From Lucinisca nassula (taxonomy: Eukaryota; Mollusca; Bivalvia; Lucinida; Lucinidae): DNA of 64,000 nt. Of this stretch, positions 42,998-53,989 are shown piece after piece. Each line of letters opens with the position of its first letter. Position 1 is the stretch's first letter. The translations under genes were made by a program, and so were the position numbers. The stretch is from positions 152,060,745 through 152,124,744 of the forward strand of contig OY757011.1 of assembly GCA_963580285.1 (NCBI GenBank), in the 5' to 3' direction. The notes under the pieces are model-generated. The model searched no databases. It was not told the origin of the DNA and was given only the letters and a program-made list of their open reading frames with translations.

Positions 42998-43292
42998 TTG
43001 TTTTGTTTGATTTGAGGTTTAACGTCCCCGTCAACACTGTATAGGTCATTTTGGAGACGTTGCTTCCAATTTGTGGGACTTTTACCCGACCGAGATGAAT
43101 TGACTTCTCAAGCCCTGTCGCCCACTGAAACCAATAGGGTTTATAAGCATGGACGGAAAGACTCGCGCCGCTTTGCCTGGGCAGGCTTAGATCCTCTAAG
43201 CAGTTTACCAGAACTCGTGTGCGGTCGGTTTCAGACCTGCGTGGACGCACCATGCAGCCCATTTATTTCTTCAAGCCCCAATTGGCGGGGGG
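42998..43292 (-). mobile_element. SINE-G, full length
   Basis: Flanked by a perfect 15-bp duplication CAGTATACACAAGTT (42983-42997 and 43293-43307). Confidence 0.95.
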
Positions 43293-43370
43293 CAGTATAC
43301 ACAAGTTAATAGCGAACATAATGGTTCAGGTAAAATAGTTCCTTGTGTGTTTGCTGAGGTCTTTCATGCA

Positions 43371-43648
43371 TTACGATAACACACCCGTGCGATATAGTGC
43401 ATTTTTCTTATCACCAAAATGGCTACTTTTCTGGTGAAAATCCGTGATAATTTTCTTATTTATACTGCAAACATAGGTTGTGGGTGCTCGTTAGAACCGC
43501 CTCATTGAGGCGGTTCTAACGAGTACCCACAACCTATGTACTGGAGCAGAAATAAGCAAAATAATGTATACCCCCGTAAACCCCAGTTTTCTCTTTATAA
43601 AGTGGGGGTTTAGGGGGGTCTTCATTTCACGGACTTGTTCACGTGATG
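43371..43648. mobile_element. MITE-B copy, best preserved
   Basis: Left CATTACGATAACACACCCGT, right TTTCACGGACTTGTTCACGT. Central hairpin GGGTGCTCGTTAGAACCGCC/GGCGGTTCTAACGAGTACCC with CATAGGTTGT/ACAACCTATG flanks. Confidence 0.92.
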
Positions 43649-43864
43649 AGGTACATTCAGGAATTATAATGTCATCTGACCGATTAGGTTGATTATCGTT
43701 CATTACCGGTTCTAGAGGATTTTGAAATTAGACACGCGGTGGTGACTGATCACGTACATGTTCGTCTCTGTATCGAGCACCATTTTGATTGCTAATAATG
43801 TATGAACGACCATTTAGTTTTTCAGAGATTTTTTTCCGTTCTCCACCGTTCACTTTTCTTAAGT

Positions 43865-44870
43865 TCAAAATACATCGATTGTCTTTTTCAATATAGGTAA
43901 GTCACGAACGCGCTGATCTTGACATTTTTCGTGAAGAACGTTTATCAAACCTGGCATTTTTTTTTGGGGGGGGGGGGGGGGGGGGCTTAACGTCGGAAGC
44001 ATTGACCGAGTGTCCCTATCGAACAACATCTGTGCTGGGCTTTTACCCGTATCCTGACGCGGATTGTTGAGAAGTTCAAGAAGGGCATTATTTTGATCCC
44101 GTCCCTCTTTCTGGGTTTTTATCATCATATTCTTCATTATTTTGACAACTTATTCTGCTATCCTATTCGCGCTTTGATGTTCTGGTGACGAGATTATATG
44201 ATTTATTCCCCATTGTTTGACAAATATTTCAAAATCACTAGAAGCGAATTGTGGGCCGCCATCTGGGACTACTGCTTTGACGCGTGTACTTGTAGTTGTC
44301 GTAGGTAGACGCACTTCTACAAAATTGGAATGCTAGTCCATATCTACAAGACATTGTCTCCCTTGTATTTCGAAAAGATCTGATCCGATTTCATTCCACG
44401 GCTTTCCACCGTCATCATGTTGTATGAGTGTTCACCCTGATTACGCGGTTTTCTTTCTTGGCAGGCTTCACATGTGTCTGTCATTTGTTTTACATTTTTC
44501 GGCATTCCAGGCCAGAAAATTTTCCTCTAGCCCTTCTCATCATACTGTCATAGCCAAGATGTGCACTATTAATTCGTTTCTTCATATCGCTTCTAAGTTC
44601 CTTGGTAATAAGAATGGCTTCCCCCTTTAGAACTTTGCCATCTTGTTGACTGAGTCCATCCCATCGAATCATAATATTGCCTAATATTTGAATGAGTATA
44701 AGCTTTGCTGGTAGGCCATCCTTCCATGATAATGTTTATTAAGGTTTGCGTCGTTGAGTGATTCACGGTTGCTTCCCTTACTTCCTCTAACCTAGCATCG
44801 GGTATATTCTCAAACACATTGTCGCTCATGATTTTTGGTCGAGCTTCTTGTGCTCCCTTGTATGTATCAA
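43865..44870 (-). pseudogene. Gypsy integrase remnant
   Basis: Legible: KKRINSAHLGYDSMMRRARG (HHCC-type region), PWNEIGSDLFEIQG (first Asp), PDGGPQFASS (second Asp), HIISSPEHQSANRIAE (Glu) and RQDTGKSPAQMLFDRDTRS. At least two in-frame stops. A run of about 20 G interrupts the far end at 43968-43986. Confidence 0.85.
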
Positions 44871-44871
44871 T

Positions 44872-45115
44872 ATATGAGCCCCGCCAAGCGAATTTGTGTC
44901 TTCGAGCATTCCGTCATGACAAATTTTAAGTGCGCATGCCCAGCCATTCATAGGGGTCAGGGATATGACTTTCTGTCTGAAGGTTCCACTTGATTCACTG
45001 CTTGTATGAGCGAGCAGCGAAGGTTCTGGCGAGACTGCGCGGATGCGCAGGCTCGCCTGAACCTTCGCTGCTCGCATAGGCGATAAGTACCAAAATCGCT
45101 TGACGGGGCCCATAT
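44872..45115 (-). mobile_element. MITE-D copy inside the gypsy remnant
   Basis: ATATGAGCCCCGCCAAGCGA ... CGCTTGACGGGGCCCATAT. It splits the sequence just after the RNase H end motif LADTLSRAY. Confidence 0.93.
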
Positions 45116-45119
45116 GCTC

Positions 45120-46330
45120 TGCTGAGAGTATCAGCTAAAATCAAGTAAGAACCTTTGATATTGAAACTCAAAATCATATCTATACAGGGTCATCATTATA
45201 TCTTGCAAACGCTTTGGTGCTCTTATCAACGGCTTACTAAGGATCGCACCCAAAGGTCTGTGGTCATTTTGAACAGTCACTTTAAGACCAGAAGTATACT
45301 GAATCGTTCAAGTCCATATAGTATATATAGCGCTTTCTTCTCTATCTGCGTCCAGTTTCTCTCAGATGGTTTTAACGATCTAGAAGCAAATTCAATGGGT
45401 TTTTCATCTTGAAAAAAAAGACTGTCCCATGCCCATTTTTGCTACTATCAACATGGAACAAAAGATCTTTATGCTCATCAGAGTATGCAAGCACTGGAGC
45501 AGTGGTTAACGCATTGCTAAAACCGGCAGGAATTTTGCCATGTACTGAACCATGCCACAGAGACGTTTTACTCCAAATGCATCTGTAGGAGGTGGCATAT
45601 CTTGAATTGCTTTGAACTTTGATTCGTCTGTTTTTGATCATTGCATGGTAATTTTATGACCATGAAAGTTTATTTCAGTGAGTCCAACAGCTTTCTTTTT
45701 TTTTCCTTCATTTAAGATGTTGTTTTGTTCAGTACACCGTGTGGTCACTGCCTTTAATTTCTTTTCTTTGTCTGTTTTAGCCCCGCTTTCAGTATTTCCT
45801 TAGCCAGCCACAGTTATGTCATCGGCAATGGTAAACACTCCATCAATGTCACCGAGATCCTCGTTTAGTTTTCGCTAAAAAATTTCACTCGATGATTTTA
45901 ATTCAAAATGTAGTCTAGCCCAACGATATCGTCCAAAAGGCGTGATCATTGCTTTCAATTTTCTTTACTCGTAAGCGAGACAAACGTGCCAATTCGCCTC
46001 CTTAATATCAAGTTTACTAAATGTTTGCATTTTACAGATCGGGTAACACATCGACCAGTGTGTTATCTCTTAAGTGTAGGGTTGGGCATCAATACAAACT
46101 CTGATATTTCCATTAGGTTTATGTGGAACAGCTATTTAGCTAACCAAGTTCTTATGTTCATTTACAAGGACTAGTGCCCGTCGTTCGACCAGAATGTCAA
46201 TTTCACGTTTCACATCAGCTTAATTTTAGGGTCAACTGTCAGAACTTCCTCCCCTAGAACACCGCGATCTTTTAATCAAACCATAGCAATAAACGTGTCA
46301 TTATTAATTGTCATCATGTTTAATGACTGA
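45120..46330 (-). pseudogene. Gypsy reverse transcriptase and RNase H remnant
   Basis: In order: MTINNDTFIA (about 46310), DVKREIDILVERRALVLVNE, VPHKPNGNIRVCID, FSKLDIKEANWHV, MITPFGRYRWARLHFELKSS, GVFTIADDITVAG (the DD pair intact), LCGMVQYMAKF-like text, APVLAYSDEHKDLLFHVDSS and KPIEFASRSL (RNase H), NDHRPLGAILSKPL, LADTLSRAY. Broken by stops and frameshifts. Confidence 0.88.
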
Positions 46331-46429
46331 ATTGTTAGGCATGTGTAACTATTTGAGACTACCGTAAAGTTAATTTCTGAGGTTTCATCAGTTCGCAGAC
46401 CTTCTCTGTCTCTGGTCGGGCCCACCAGA

Positions 46430-46930
46430 GTCTAACTGTTGGTTTTCTTTTGCTCCAGCATTTCAGTGGTTTCTTGCTGTCGAGCCCTCACCGTTTTTTC
46501 ATCTCTGTGGTTGTTTATTTTTTGTGTTCACGGAGATGTTGCACTGATGAGTCAGGAGGCCTTCATGCGGACTGAACAAATTATTTGTCTAAATCGCGAT
46601 GGAAGTAAGGGCGAGGATTGTTGCCACGTAAAATCGATTTAAGACCCCCCCCCCCCCCCCCCCCCCAGAATTCGTTTCACTGACCGTTCCAATGCGGTTC
46701 TTCTTTCGCGGTTTATTTTTGTTATTGTTTGTCTATGGGTGTTTGTGTCGCTTATATTATTTTGTTTTTGATAGCCAATTGGCCATTGTGCATCTGTCCT
46801 TTTGGTTTCACGCTATTGATATTTCAATTAGGGTTTGTTGTTTCATGTTTGTGTTTCTGTCCCTTTGGTGTCTCTGATGGGAGCTGTGGGTTAATTGTAT
46901 CGGTTCCTGATCATTGCCTTCACTTCTATT
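46430..46930 (+). repeat. Interspersed repeat R, longest copy, inside the gypsy remnant
   Basis: Lies between protease and reverse transcriptase text. Shares ACAAATTATTTGTCTAAATC and other blocks with 7395-7835, and CACTGACCGTTCCAA with 4362-4600. Contains a run of about 22 C. Confidence 0.78.
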
Positions 46931-46934
46931 TTGT

Positions 46935-47069
46935 AACATCAAAATTTGCCTCTCAAACTGGTTTTAACGATGATCTATTTCACATTCGTAATCGCGTGAT
47001 GGAGGGTATTTCTGACATAGTGTATTCAGATCAGCAGCACTATCAACTTGAAATTTGACACTACAGTTG
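46935..47069 (-). pseudogene. Gypsy protease fragment
   Basis: SVKFQVDSAADLNTLCQKYP is legible, an aspartic protease active site of D-S-A-A-D type, next to the MITE-H insertion at 47070. Confidence 0.78.
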
Positions 47070-47298
47070 TTAACCCTTTTTGTACCAAATGGAATCTTTA
47101 TCTTTATATATAGCAGGAGTCAATTTCAAAATTTAGGGGGCGTCAGATTGTGTTTTCGTCAAAATTTCTTTGGAAAATCACTGAAATTTAAGCAAACAGT
47201 GGATGCCCTGATCAGACGCCGTGTTCTGCGGCGTCTGATCTGGGTCTGCACTGTTTGCCAGGGTACCCGTTTGGGGATTTCTGGTTCTAAATAGGTAA
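47070..47298. mobile_element. MITE-H copy
   Basis: TTAACCCTTTTTGTACCAAA ... GGGGATTTCTGGTTCTAAAT. Core AAACAGTGGATGCCCTGATC/GATCTGGGTCTGCACTGTTT. Confidence 0.88.
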
Positions 47299-47431
47299 AC
47301 TTGCATTTGTTGCTGTTATTACCTCCGTTGGTCCACTTTCAATTGATACAAGCCAATAATCACCATCTGAACATCATCTGAACTGTCATCATTTTTCGAA
47401 CCAGGTACAGAGTGTATTTTCTTTCACTTTA

Positions 47432-48717
47432 CGAGGGTAGGCTGAAAAGTTCTGAGCCTGACCAAGATCCAATGGTTTGTCCATGCTGAAAGTGCCTTAT
47501 TTTCCAACATAGTCTCCCTTCCTGTCCACACACTTCCTCCAGCGATGCTGGAGTCATTGGATCCCAGTGGTATAGAAGGTCTCATCTTGGTCCCTGAAAA
47601 ACTCCCCCACAGCAGCTATCATCTCCTCGTCTGACTGATAATGCTGCCCAGCCAAGTGCTTTTTCATGTTTGGAAACAGGAAATAATCTGATGGAGCTAG
47701 ATCAGGTGAATACGGAGGGTGATCGACAAGTGTGAAGCCACAGTCATACACAGCAGCCATTGCGACAACCCATTTATGAGCAGGCGCATTGTCCTGATGG
47801 AACAAGACCCCTTTTGTCAATTTTCCGGGTCGTTTAGCCTTAATTGCTTTTCGCAAAGTGTTTTAGCAGATCTGCACAATACTCCCCTTAATTGTTCTGC
47901 CCTTTTGAAGGTAATCTATGAATACTATACCCTTGGCATCCCAGAACACTGATGCCATCCCCTTCCCTGCAGAGGCGACGACCCTTGCCTTCTTTTGAGG
48001 GGGTGAGCCAGTGTGCTTACATTGCATGGATTATCTTTTGGTCTCTGACTCAAAGTGATGAACCCAACACTCATCCTGAGTGACAAAACGGTCAAGAAAA
48101 CCATCTTGGCCTGCTTCAAAAATAGCCAAGTTGGCTTGTGACAGGTTCAGTCTTGTCAACTTTTGGTCAGGCGTCAAAAGCCGTGGCACTGTTCTGGCGG
48201 AAACCTTCGACATTCCTAATTCACTGTGTAGAATGTTCTCTACTCGTTCACGGGAGATGCCAACAGTGTAGGCTAACTGATTCAAAGTTAAACGCCTGTC
48301 ATCCATCACGGCCCTGTGCACTTGGCTGATGGTTTCCTCAGTTGTTGCCGTTGTGGGCCATCCACACCGGTCATCATCTTTAAGGCTGTCCTTGCCCATC
48401 TTAAAATTTGCTGCCCACCTTTTCACGGTTGCATACGAAGGAGCATCATCCCCTAATGTAACAACCATATCGGCATGAATGTCCTTAGGAGCTAACCCCT
48501 TTTTAAGGAGGTACTTGATGACACCATGATGCCAGATTTTGTCCATTTTATCAAAAACGTGCTAGTATTAATTGTCAAAGTCTAGAATTTCTACGTTATT
48601 GCAGGTAAACTTGAACTCATTTGAGTCAAATCAAGAAATAAAGGTTTGGATTTAATGAATACAAAATTTCATGGCTGTTCGACGCGTTCGGGCTCAGAAC
48701 TTTTCAGCCTACCCTCG
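47432..48717 (-). mobile_element. Mariner transposon, 1286 bp
   Basis: Inverted ends of 27 bp (CGAGGGTAGGCTGAAAAGTT... and complement) flanked by TA (47430-47431 and 48718-48719). One transposase gene spans it. It inserted directly after the gag zinc-knuckle region. Confidence 0.95.
47497..48546 (-). pseudogene. Mariner transposase, one frame with three nonsense codons
   Basis: 350 codons in a single frame from ATG at 48546 to TAA at 47497, the usual mariner size. N-terminal helix-turn-helix region KYLLKKGLAPKDIHADM and WPTTATTEE. Catalytic stretches FVTQDECWVHHFE, LFHQDNAPAH and HPPYSPDLAPSDYFLFP are all present, with 34 residues between the second and third Asp (DD34D). In-frame stops follow SETKR (about 48029), SIVQIC (about 47866) and TTGIQ (about 47553). 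No frameshift, so inactivation looks comparatively recent. Confidence 0.93.
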
Positions 48718-48719
48718 TA

Positions 48720-49010
48720 CTTTAAGTGATTTCAGCCCTTAAAGTTGTCACAAATTTTGCCCCCATGCTGGACAAGTTTCTTTGCGTCTTTCATGTTTGT
48801 ATCCACAAAAATCACCCCCCCCCCCCCCGACCCCCTTGAACACCTGGCTGTGGCCTTTGTTTATTTTCTCACTTGACTAGTTTGACTTTGACTCTGTGGC
48901 TTTGATACAGATTTACTGAATTTGGTGTCGTGTCTTTCTGAGGGGCTTGTATATTGTCACATATTTCTTTCACCTGTTTATTTGATTGTTCAAAAGCTCT
49001 GCAGATTTTG
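48720..49010 (-). pseudogene. Gypsy gag, C-terminal part with zinc knuckle
   Basis: KICRAFEQSNKQVKEICDN, a low-complexity linker over a C/G run, then FCGYKHERRKETCPAWG: a CCHC-type knuckle with one Cys position decayed. It is flanked by mariner on one side and the tandem-core element on the other. Confidence 0.8.
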
Positions 49011-51500
49011 AGTTTTATCTCAAATGGGCCGAAGGCTCCAGGGGAGCTTATAGTACAGTGGGTCGTCCGTCCGTCCGTTGTCCGTTCATCCGTCACCAGT
49101 TATATCTCTGCAACCTGCAGGCTCTCAATCATTTCTCATCTGCATCATGCCTCTGGCGGGGGACTGATGACATGAACATTTTTTTTTTATCTAAATCGAA
49201 CGAAAACTTTGGTTTCCAATGCAACCGAAAGGTCCCATAGACATACAATGAGAAAATGCTTGTCCCTGCCGTAGCGCCTTCAGCTTTCTTTCATCGCATC
49301 TTTCTGAAACTTATATGTAAGATGGCTGGGGATGAAAACTCGGATGAATTCAAAAACCTGCTAAGCCGGCCCTTTAATCATAGAGTTACGCCCCCTTGAT
49401 TGCTGAAAATGCCTATTTTTGACCGTGTCATCACTGTAGCTCCTTCAGTTTTGATTGGATCTTCCTGAAACGTACATACAAGTAAGTCAGGGTTAAAAGC
49501 TTGAATGGATTCAAAAACTAGCGATATCGGTCGATTACTTATGAAGTTATGTCCCCACTTTGCTGAAAATGTTTATTTGTGACTTATATGTAAGGTGGCT
49601 GAGGATAAAAACTCGGACGAGTTCGAAAACCGTCCCCTTTATTGATGAAAATGCTTATTTTTGACCTTGTCATCACCGTAACCCCTTCAGTTTTGATCAG
49701 ATCTTCTTAAAACTTATAAACAAGTAAGTCAGGGATAAAAGCTCAGATGTGTTCGAAAACTAGCGATGTCGGTCGATTACTTATGGAGTTATGTCCCATG
49801 CTTTGCTGAAAACGCTTATTTTAGACCTTGTCATCACCGTAGCCCCTTCCGTTTTGATAGGATATTTCGTAAACTTATATGTAAGGTGACTGGGGATAAA
49901 AGCTCGGATGAGTTCGAAGACTAAAAATGTCGGTCAATTACTCACGGAGTTATGTCCCATACTTTGCTGAATATGCTTTTTTAACCTTGTCATCACCGTA
50001 GCTCCTGCAGTTTCCACCGGATCTTCTTGAAACTAACATGTAAGTAAGCAGAGTTTAAAAAATTGGTGAAGTTGGCCTATATTTCAGAGAGTTATGTCCC
50101 CCTTAATTTCAGAAAATGCATATTTTGACCTTGTAATCACCGTAGCCCCTTCAGTTTTTATAGGATCTTCTAGAAACTTACTTGTAAGTAAGTGTGGGAT
50201 AAAAAGCTCGGATGAGTTCGAAAACTGGCGAGGTCGGCCTTTCTGTCATAGAGTTACGTCTCTTGATGACTGAAAATGCATTTTTGACCTTGTCATCACT
50301 GTAGCCCCTTCAGTTTCCATCGGATCTTCTTGAAACTTACATGTAAGCAAGTAAGTGATAAAACCTCAGCAGAATTTAAAAATTGGTGAGGTTGGCCTAT
50401 ATTTCAGATAATTATGTCCCCCTTATTTTCAGAAAATGCATATTTTTTGACCTTGTAATCACCGTAGTTCCTTCAGTTTTTATCGGATCTTCTAGAAACT
50501 TACTTGTAAGTAAATGAGGGATAAAAGCTTGAAGCAGTTCGAAGACTGATGAGGTCATCCTTTCTATCATAGAGTTATGTCCCTTTGATTGCAGAAATGC
50601 CTATTTTTGACCTTGTTATCACCGTAACTCCTTCAGTTTTTATCATGTCTTCTTGAAAATTACAAACAAGTAAGTCAAGGATAAAAGCTAGCATGAGTCC
50701 GAAAACTACCGATGTCTATTTGATACTCACAGAGTTATGTCACCTACATTGCTGAAAATGCTTATTGTTGACCTTGTCATCACCGTATTCCCTTTAGTTT
50801 TGATCGGATCTTCTTGAAACTTACAAATAAGCAAGTCAGGGATACAAACTCGAATGAGTTCAAAAACCAATGAGGTCGTCATATTTATCATAGAGTTACG
50901 TCACTTTGTTTGCAGAAAATGTCTGTTTTTGACCCTGTCATCACCGTAGCCTCTTCAGTTTTGATCGAATCTTCTTGAAACCGACATGTAAGTAAGACAG
51001 TGGATAAAGCTCGGATGAGTCCAAAAACTGGTGAGGTTGGCCTATTTATCATAGAGTTATGTCCCTTTGAAAATGCCCATTTTTGACATTGTCATCATCC
51101 TAAGTTTTGAACGGACCTTCCTGAAACTTACATTTTAGTAAGTTAGAGGTAAAAGCTTGACTGTGTTTGCAAACTAACATTGTTGGCACATTACTCACAG
51201 AGTTAAGCCGCCTTCTTTGCTGAAAATGACGTTTTTGTACCTTGCCATCACCATAAGTCCTTTAGGTTTTATCGAATCTTCCTGAAACTTGCATATATTT
51301 AGGTTGGAATTGAAAGATCGGATGAGTTTGAAAACTGGTGATGTTTGCCTATCTCTCATAGAGTTACGTACCCTTGAATGATGAAAATACATGTACCTCC
51401 TTGCCATTAGCATATATTCTTCGGTGAAGATTGAACTTCCTGAAACTTTTAATCTGTTAGCTCAGGTGAGCGATATAGGACCATCATGGTCCTCTTGTTT
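49011..51500 (+). mobile_element. Tandem-core element 5, complete (HINE-like), ~12 units of ~165 bp
   Basis: Starts TTTTATCTCAAATGGGCCGA, followed by (CCGT)n. The unit repeats TTGACCTTGTCATCACCGTA and TCTTCTTGAAACTTACATGT. It ends GTTAGCTCAGGTGAGCGATA then the hairpin AGGACCATCATGGTCCTCTT. The gag reading frame resumes on either side (DDLDLN / LKICRAF) without a target duplication longer than a base or two. This fits Helentron-type insertion (inference). Confidence 0.85.
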
Positions 51501-51533
51501 ATTTAAGTCAAGGTCATCTTCCCTTAACCCTTA

Positions 51534-51736
51534 TCTTGCTGTTCACGACAACCCCTATGTTTGCAAACAGTGTAGATCCAGATCAGATGGCTTCTGAAGA
51601 AGCCATCTGATCAGGATCTACACTGTTTGGCTTTCAGTTTATGAATTTGTAGCAATAAATTACATCAAGTAATTTGATTGGTTGATAGGCAGAAATGGGT
51701 GCGGCTTTAAAGAATATTCAGCAAGATAAGGGTTAA
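51534..51736. mobile_element. MITE-F copy with TTAA target
   Basis: TTAACCCTTATCTTGCTGTT ... CAGCAAGATAAGGGTTAA; inserted in gag. Confidence 0.95.
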
Positions 51737-51737
51737 G

Positions 51738-52426
51738 TTTTCCCGTCACAGAGAAAACAACCTTATCTCTAATCACGTGGTCTTCGTTCGCTTTCAAAGT
51801 TACAGGAAGTTGCTCCAGTTCTGAGCTCTTTTAAAATTATCATAAGGTTCCTGATATTGAACAGTCCAAACACTGTTTTCGGTTTAACCCTTATCTTGCT
51901 GAATATTCATATAAGCCACACCATTTCTGTCTATCAACCAATCAAATTACTTGATGTAATTTATTGCTACAAATTCATAAACTGAATGCCAAACAGTGTA
52001 GATCTTGATCAGATGGCTTCTTCAGAAGCCATCTGATCTGGATCTACACTGTTTGCAAACATAGGGGTTGTCGTGAACAGCAAGATAAGGGTTAATTTTA
52101 TCTTCTCCATTAACCCATTTGAGTTGGTCATATACCTCTAACACTTGTGGGCCTGCACAATGTAATATACTTGCAGTTTTTGTCTAATCTTGCTTATCAG
52201 AAGCACCACAGGCATCAAGATAAATTTCAACTTGTCTTCTCCACTTTTTTAAGTTTTTCCGGCACATTTCCTTCAGATTTTTTACTGGAGGGATCAGTCT
52301 GAATATGTTTGTGAAACCCTCGGCCATTTCAATTATCACCGTATCGTATACATCGCAGCGGAATATAGTTTGATTTTCAATACATATCCTTGCGCAATCA
52401 AAAATACAGTTCCATGTTGATTTCAT
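51738..52426 (-). pseudogene. Gypsy gag, N-terminal part
   Basis: FTNIFRLIPPVKNL, KKWRRQVEIYLDACGASDKQ (start at 52426 or upstream) and VLEVYDQLKWVNGEDKIN, then after the MITE, VIRDKVVFSVTGKL. Frameshifted twice. Confidence 0.82.
51894..52095. mobile_element. MITE-F copy, inverse of its neighbour
   Basis: TTAACCCTTATCTTGCTGAA ... GAACAGCAAGATAAGGGTTAA; lies 157 bp from the other MITE-F in opposite orientation. Confidence 0.95.
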
Positions 52427-52484
52427 TGTCTATCAAGGCTAATCGGCAGGAAACACTTGATGTTTCTTACTCAAGCGAAACAAT

Positions 52485-52485
<1 letters not shown>

Positions 52486-52519
<34 letters not shown>
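52486..52519. repeat. (GA)n microsatellite
   Basis: About 16 GA units. Confidence 0.92.
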
Positions 52520-52521
<2 letters not shown>

Positions 52522-52677
52522 GCATGCAAAAGTATAGCTACATGTACCAGAAGTTCATATGTTCATATCATTATACTATGACATTATGTTATTATTATTT
52601 TTCACATTATTGCTTTCACATTTTATCATTGTAATCGAGATTATATATTATATATACTGAGGTCCGTATGATTATAT

Positions 52678-52935
52678 TGCTTCCGCGCAGAGCTGAATCC
52701 GACCCGCACACGAGTACTGGTAATCCACTTAGAGGATCTAAGCCTGCCCAGGCAAAGCGGTGCGAGTCGGATCGTCCATGCTTATAAACCCTATTGGTTT
52801 CATTGGGCGACAGGGCTTGAGATGTCATTTCATCTCAATGTCGGGTAAAAGTCCCACAAAATTGGGAGCACCGTCTCCAAAATGACCTTTACAGTGTTTA
52901 CGGGGACGTTAAACATCAAATCAATCAAACAAACT
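52678..52935 (+). mobile_element. SINE-G, 5' truncated
   Basis: GCTTCCGCGCAGAGCTGAAT ... GTTAAACATCAAATCAATCA. Confidence 0.9.
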
Positions 52936-53106
52936 ATCACTATAATGAGAGTTCATGCCACTATATTTGACATTATGTTATAATACTTTTACAATTTAAT
53001 GTAATAGAGCCGGATTATATATGTTACTGAGCTCACATTATATCTTTGTCCGATAAACTTCTGTTCCACATATTGTTATTAGATGCTGATATTCTGTCAT
53101 TATTCC

Positions 53107-53729
53107 TGGCCCCCGCCCATTGGGGCTTGATTTTGTTTGTTTGTTTGATTTGAGGTTTAACGTCCCCGTCAACACTGTAAAGGTCATTTTGAGGACGTTG
53201 CTTCCAATTTTGTGGGACTTTTACCCGACATTGAGATGAAATGACATCTAAAGCCCTGTCGCCCAATGAAACCAATAGGGTTTATTAGCATGGACGGTCC
53301 GACACTCACACCGCTTTGCCTGGGCAGGCCTAGATACTCTAAGCGGTTTAGCAGTACTCGTGTGTGGGTCGGATTCAGCTCTGCGTGGAAGCATCGTGCA
53401 GCCCATATATTTCTTCAAGCCCCGATGGGCGGGAGCGCCATTGGGGCTTGAAGAAATAGATTGGGTTGCATGATGCTTCCACGCAGAGCTGAAACCGACT
53501 GCACATGAGTACTGGTAAACTGCTTAGAGAGTCTAAGCCTGCCCAGGAAAACTGTTGCGAGTCGTACCATCCATGCATATAAACTCTATTGGTTTCATTG
53601 GGCGACAGGGCTTGAGATGTCATTTCATCTCAGTATCGGGTAAAAGTCCCACAAAATTGGAAGCAACGTCTCCAATATGACCTACACAGTGTTGACGGGG
53701 ACGATAAACCTCAAATCAAATCAAACAAA
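53107..53729 (+). mobile_element. SINE-G, split by another SINE-G
   Basis: First 24 bp at 53107-53130, remainder 53452-53729. The duplication CCATTGGGGCTTGA marks the insertion. Confidence 0.9.
53131..53437 (-). mobile_element. SINE-G nested in an opposite SINE-G
   Basis: Full-length copy flanked by CCATTGGGGCTTGA (53117-53130 and 53438-53451). Confidence 0.92.
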
Positions 53730-53989
53730 TCTGCCATTATTCTGGGAGTGGTTGGATGAGGCAAAGATGACGTGTATCTTGCGTCACTGGGGCGTCCAGC
53801 TGCTGAGATTTAAATGATAAAATGTTAAAGTATAATAGCATATTGTCAAAGTATACTTATTGAAAACGCACCACTTTTTATAATTTTGATTTTTTTAGTT
53901 TAAGGTAAAAATGACTGACTTTTTCAACTGATAAATACGGTATTGTAAAGTTGTCACCGAAACATGCGTTTGACACGAATACTGCGTGA

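Larger units (their letters stand above)
43865..52430 (-). mobile_element. Ty3/gypsy-type retrotransposon, exploded by nested insertions
   Basis: On the minus strand the order is gag (52426 to about 48720), protease (about 47000), reverse transcriptase/RNase H (46330 to 45120) and integrase (44870 to 43865): PR-RT-RH-IN as in Ty3/gypsy. Insertions, right to left: MITE-F (51894-52095), MITE-F (51534-51736), tandem-core element (49011-51500), mariner (47432-48717), MITE-H (47070-47298), repeat R (46430-46930), MITE-D (44872-45115). LTRs were not identified. Stops and frameshifts throughout; not functional. Confidence 0.88.
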
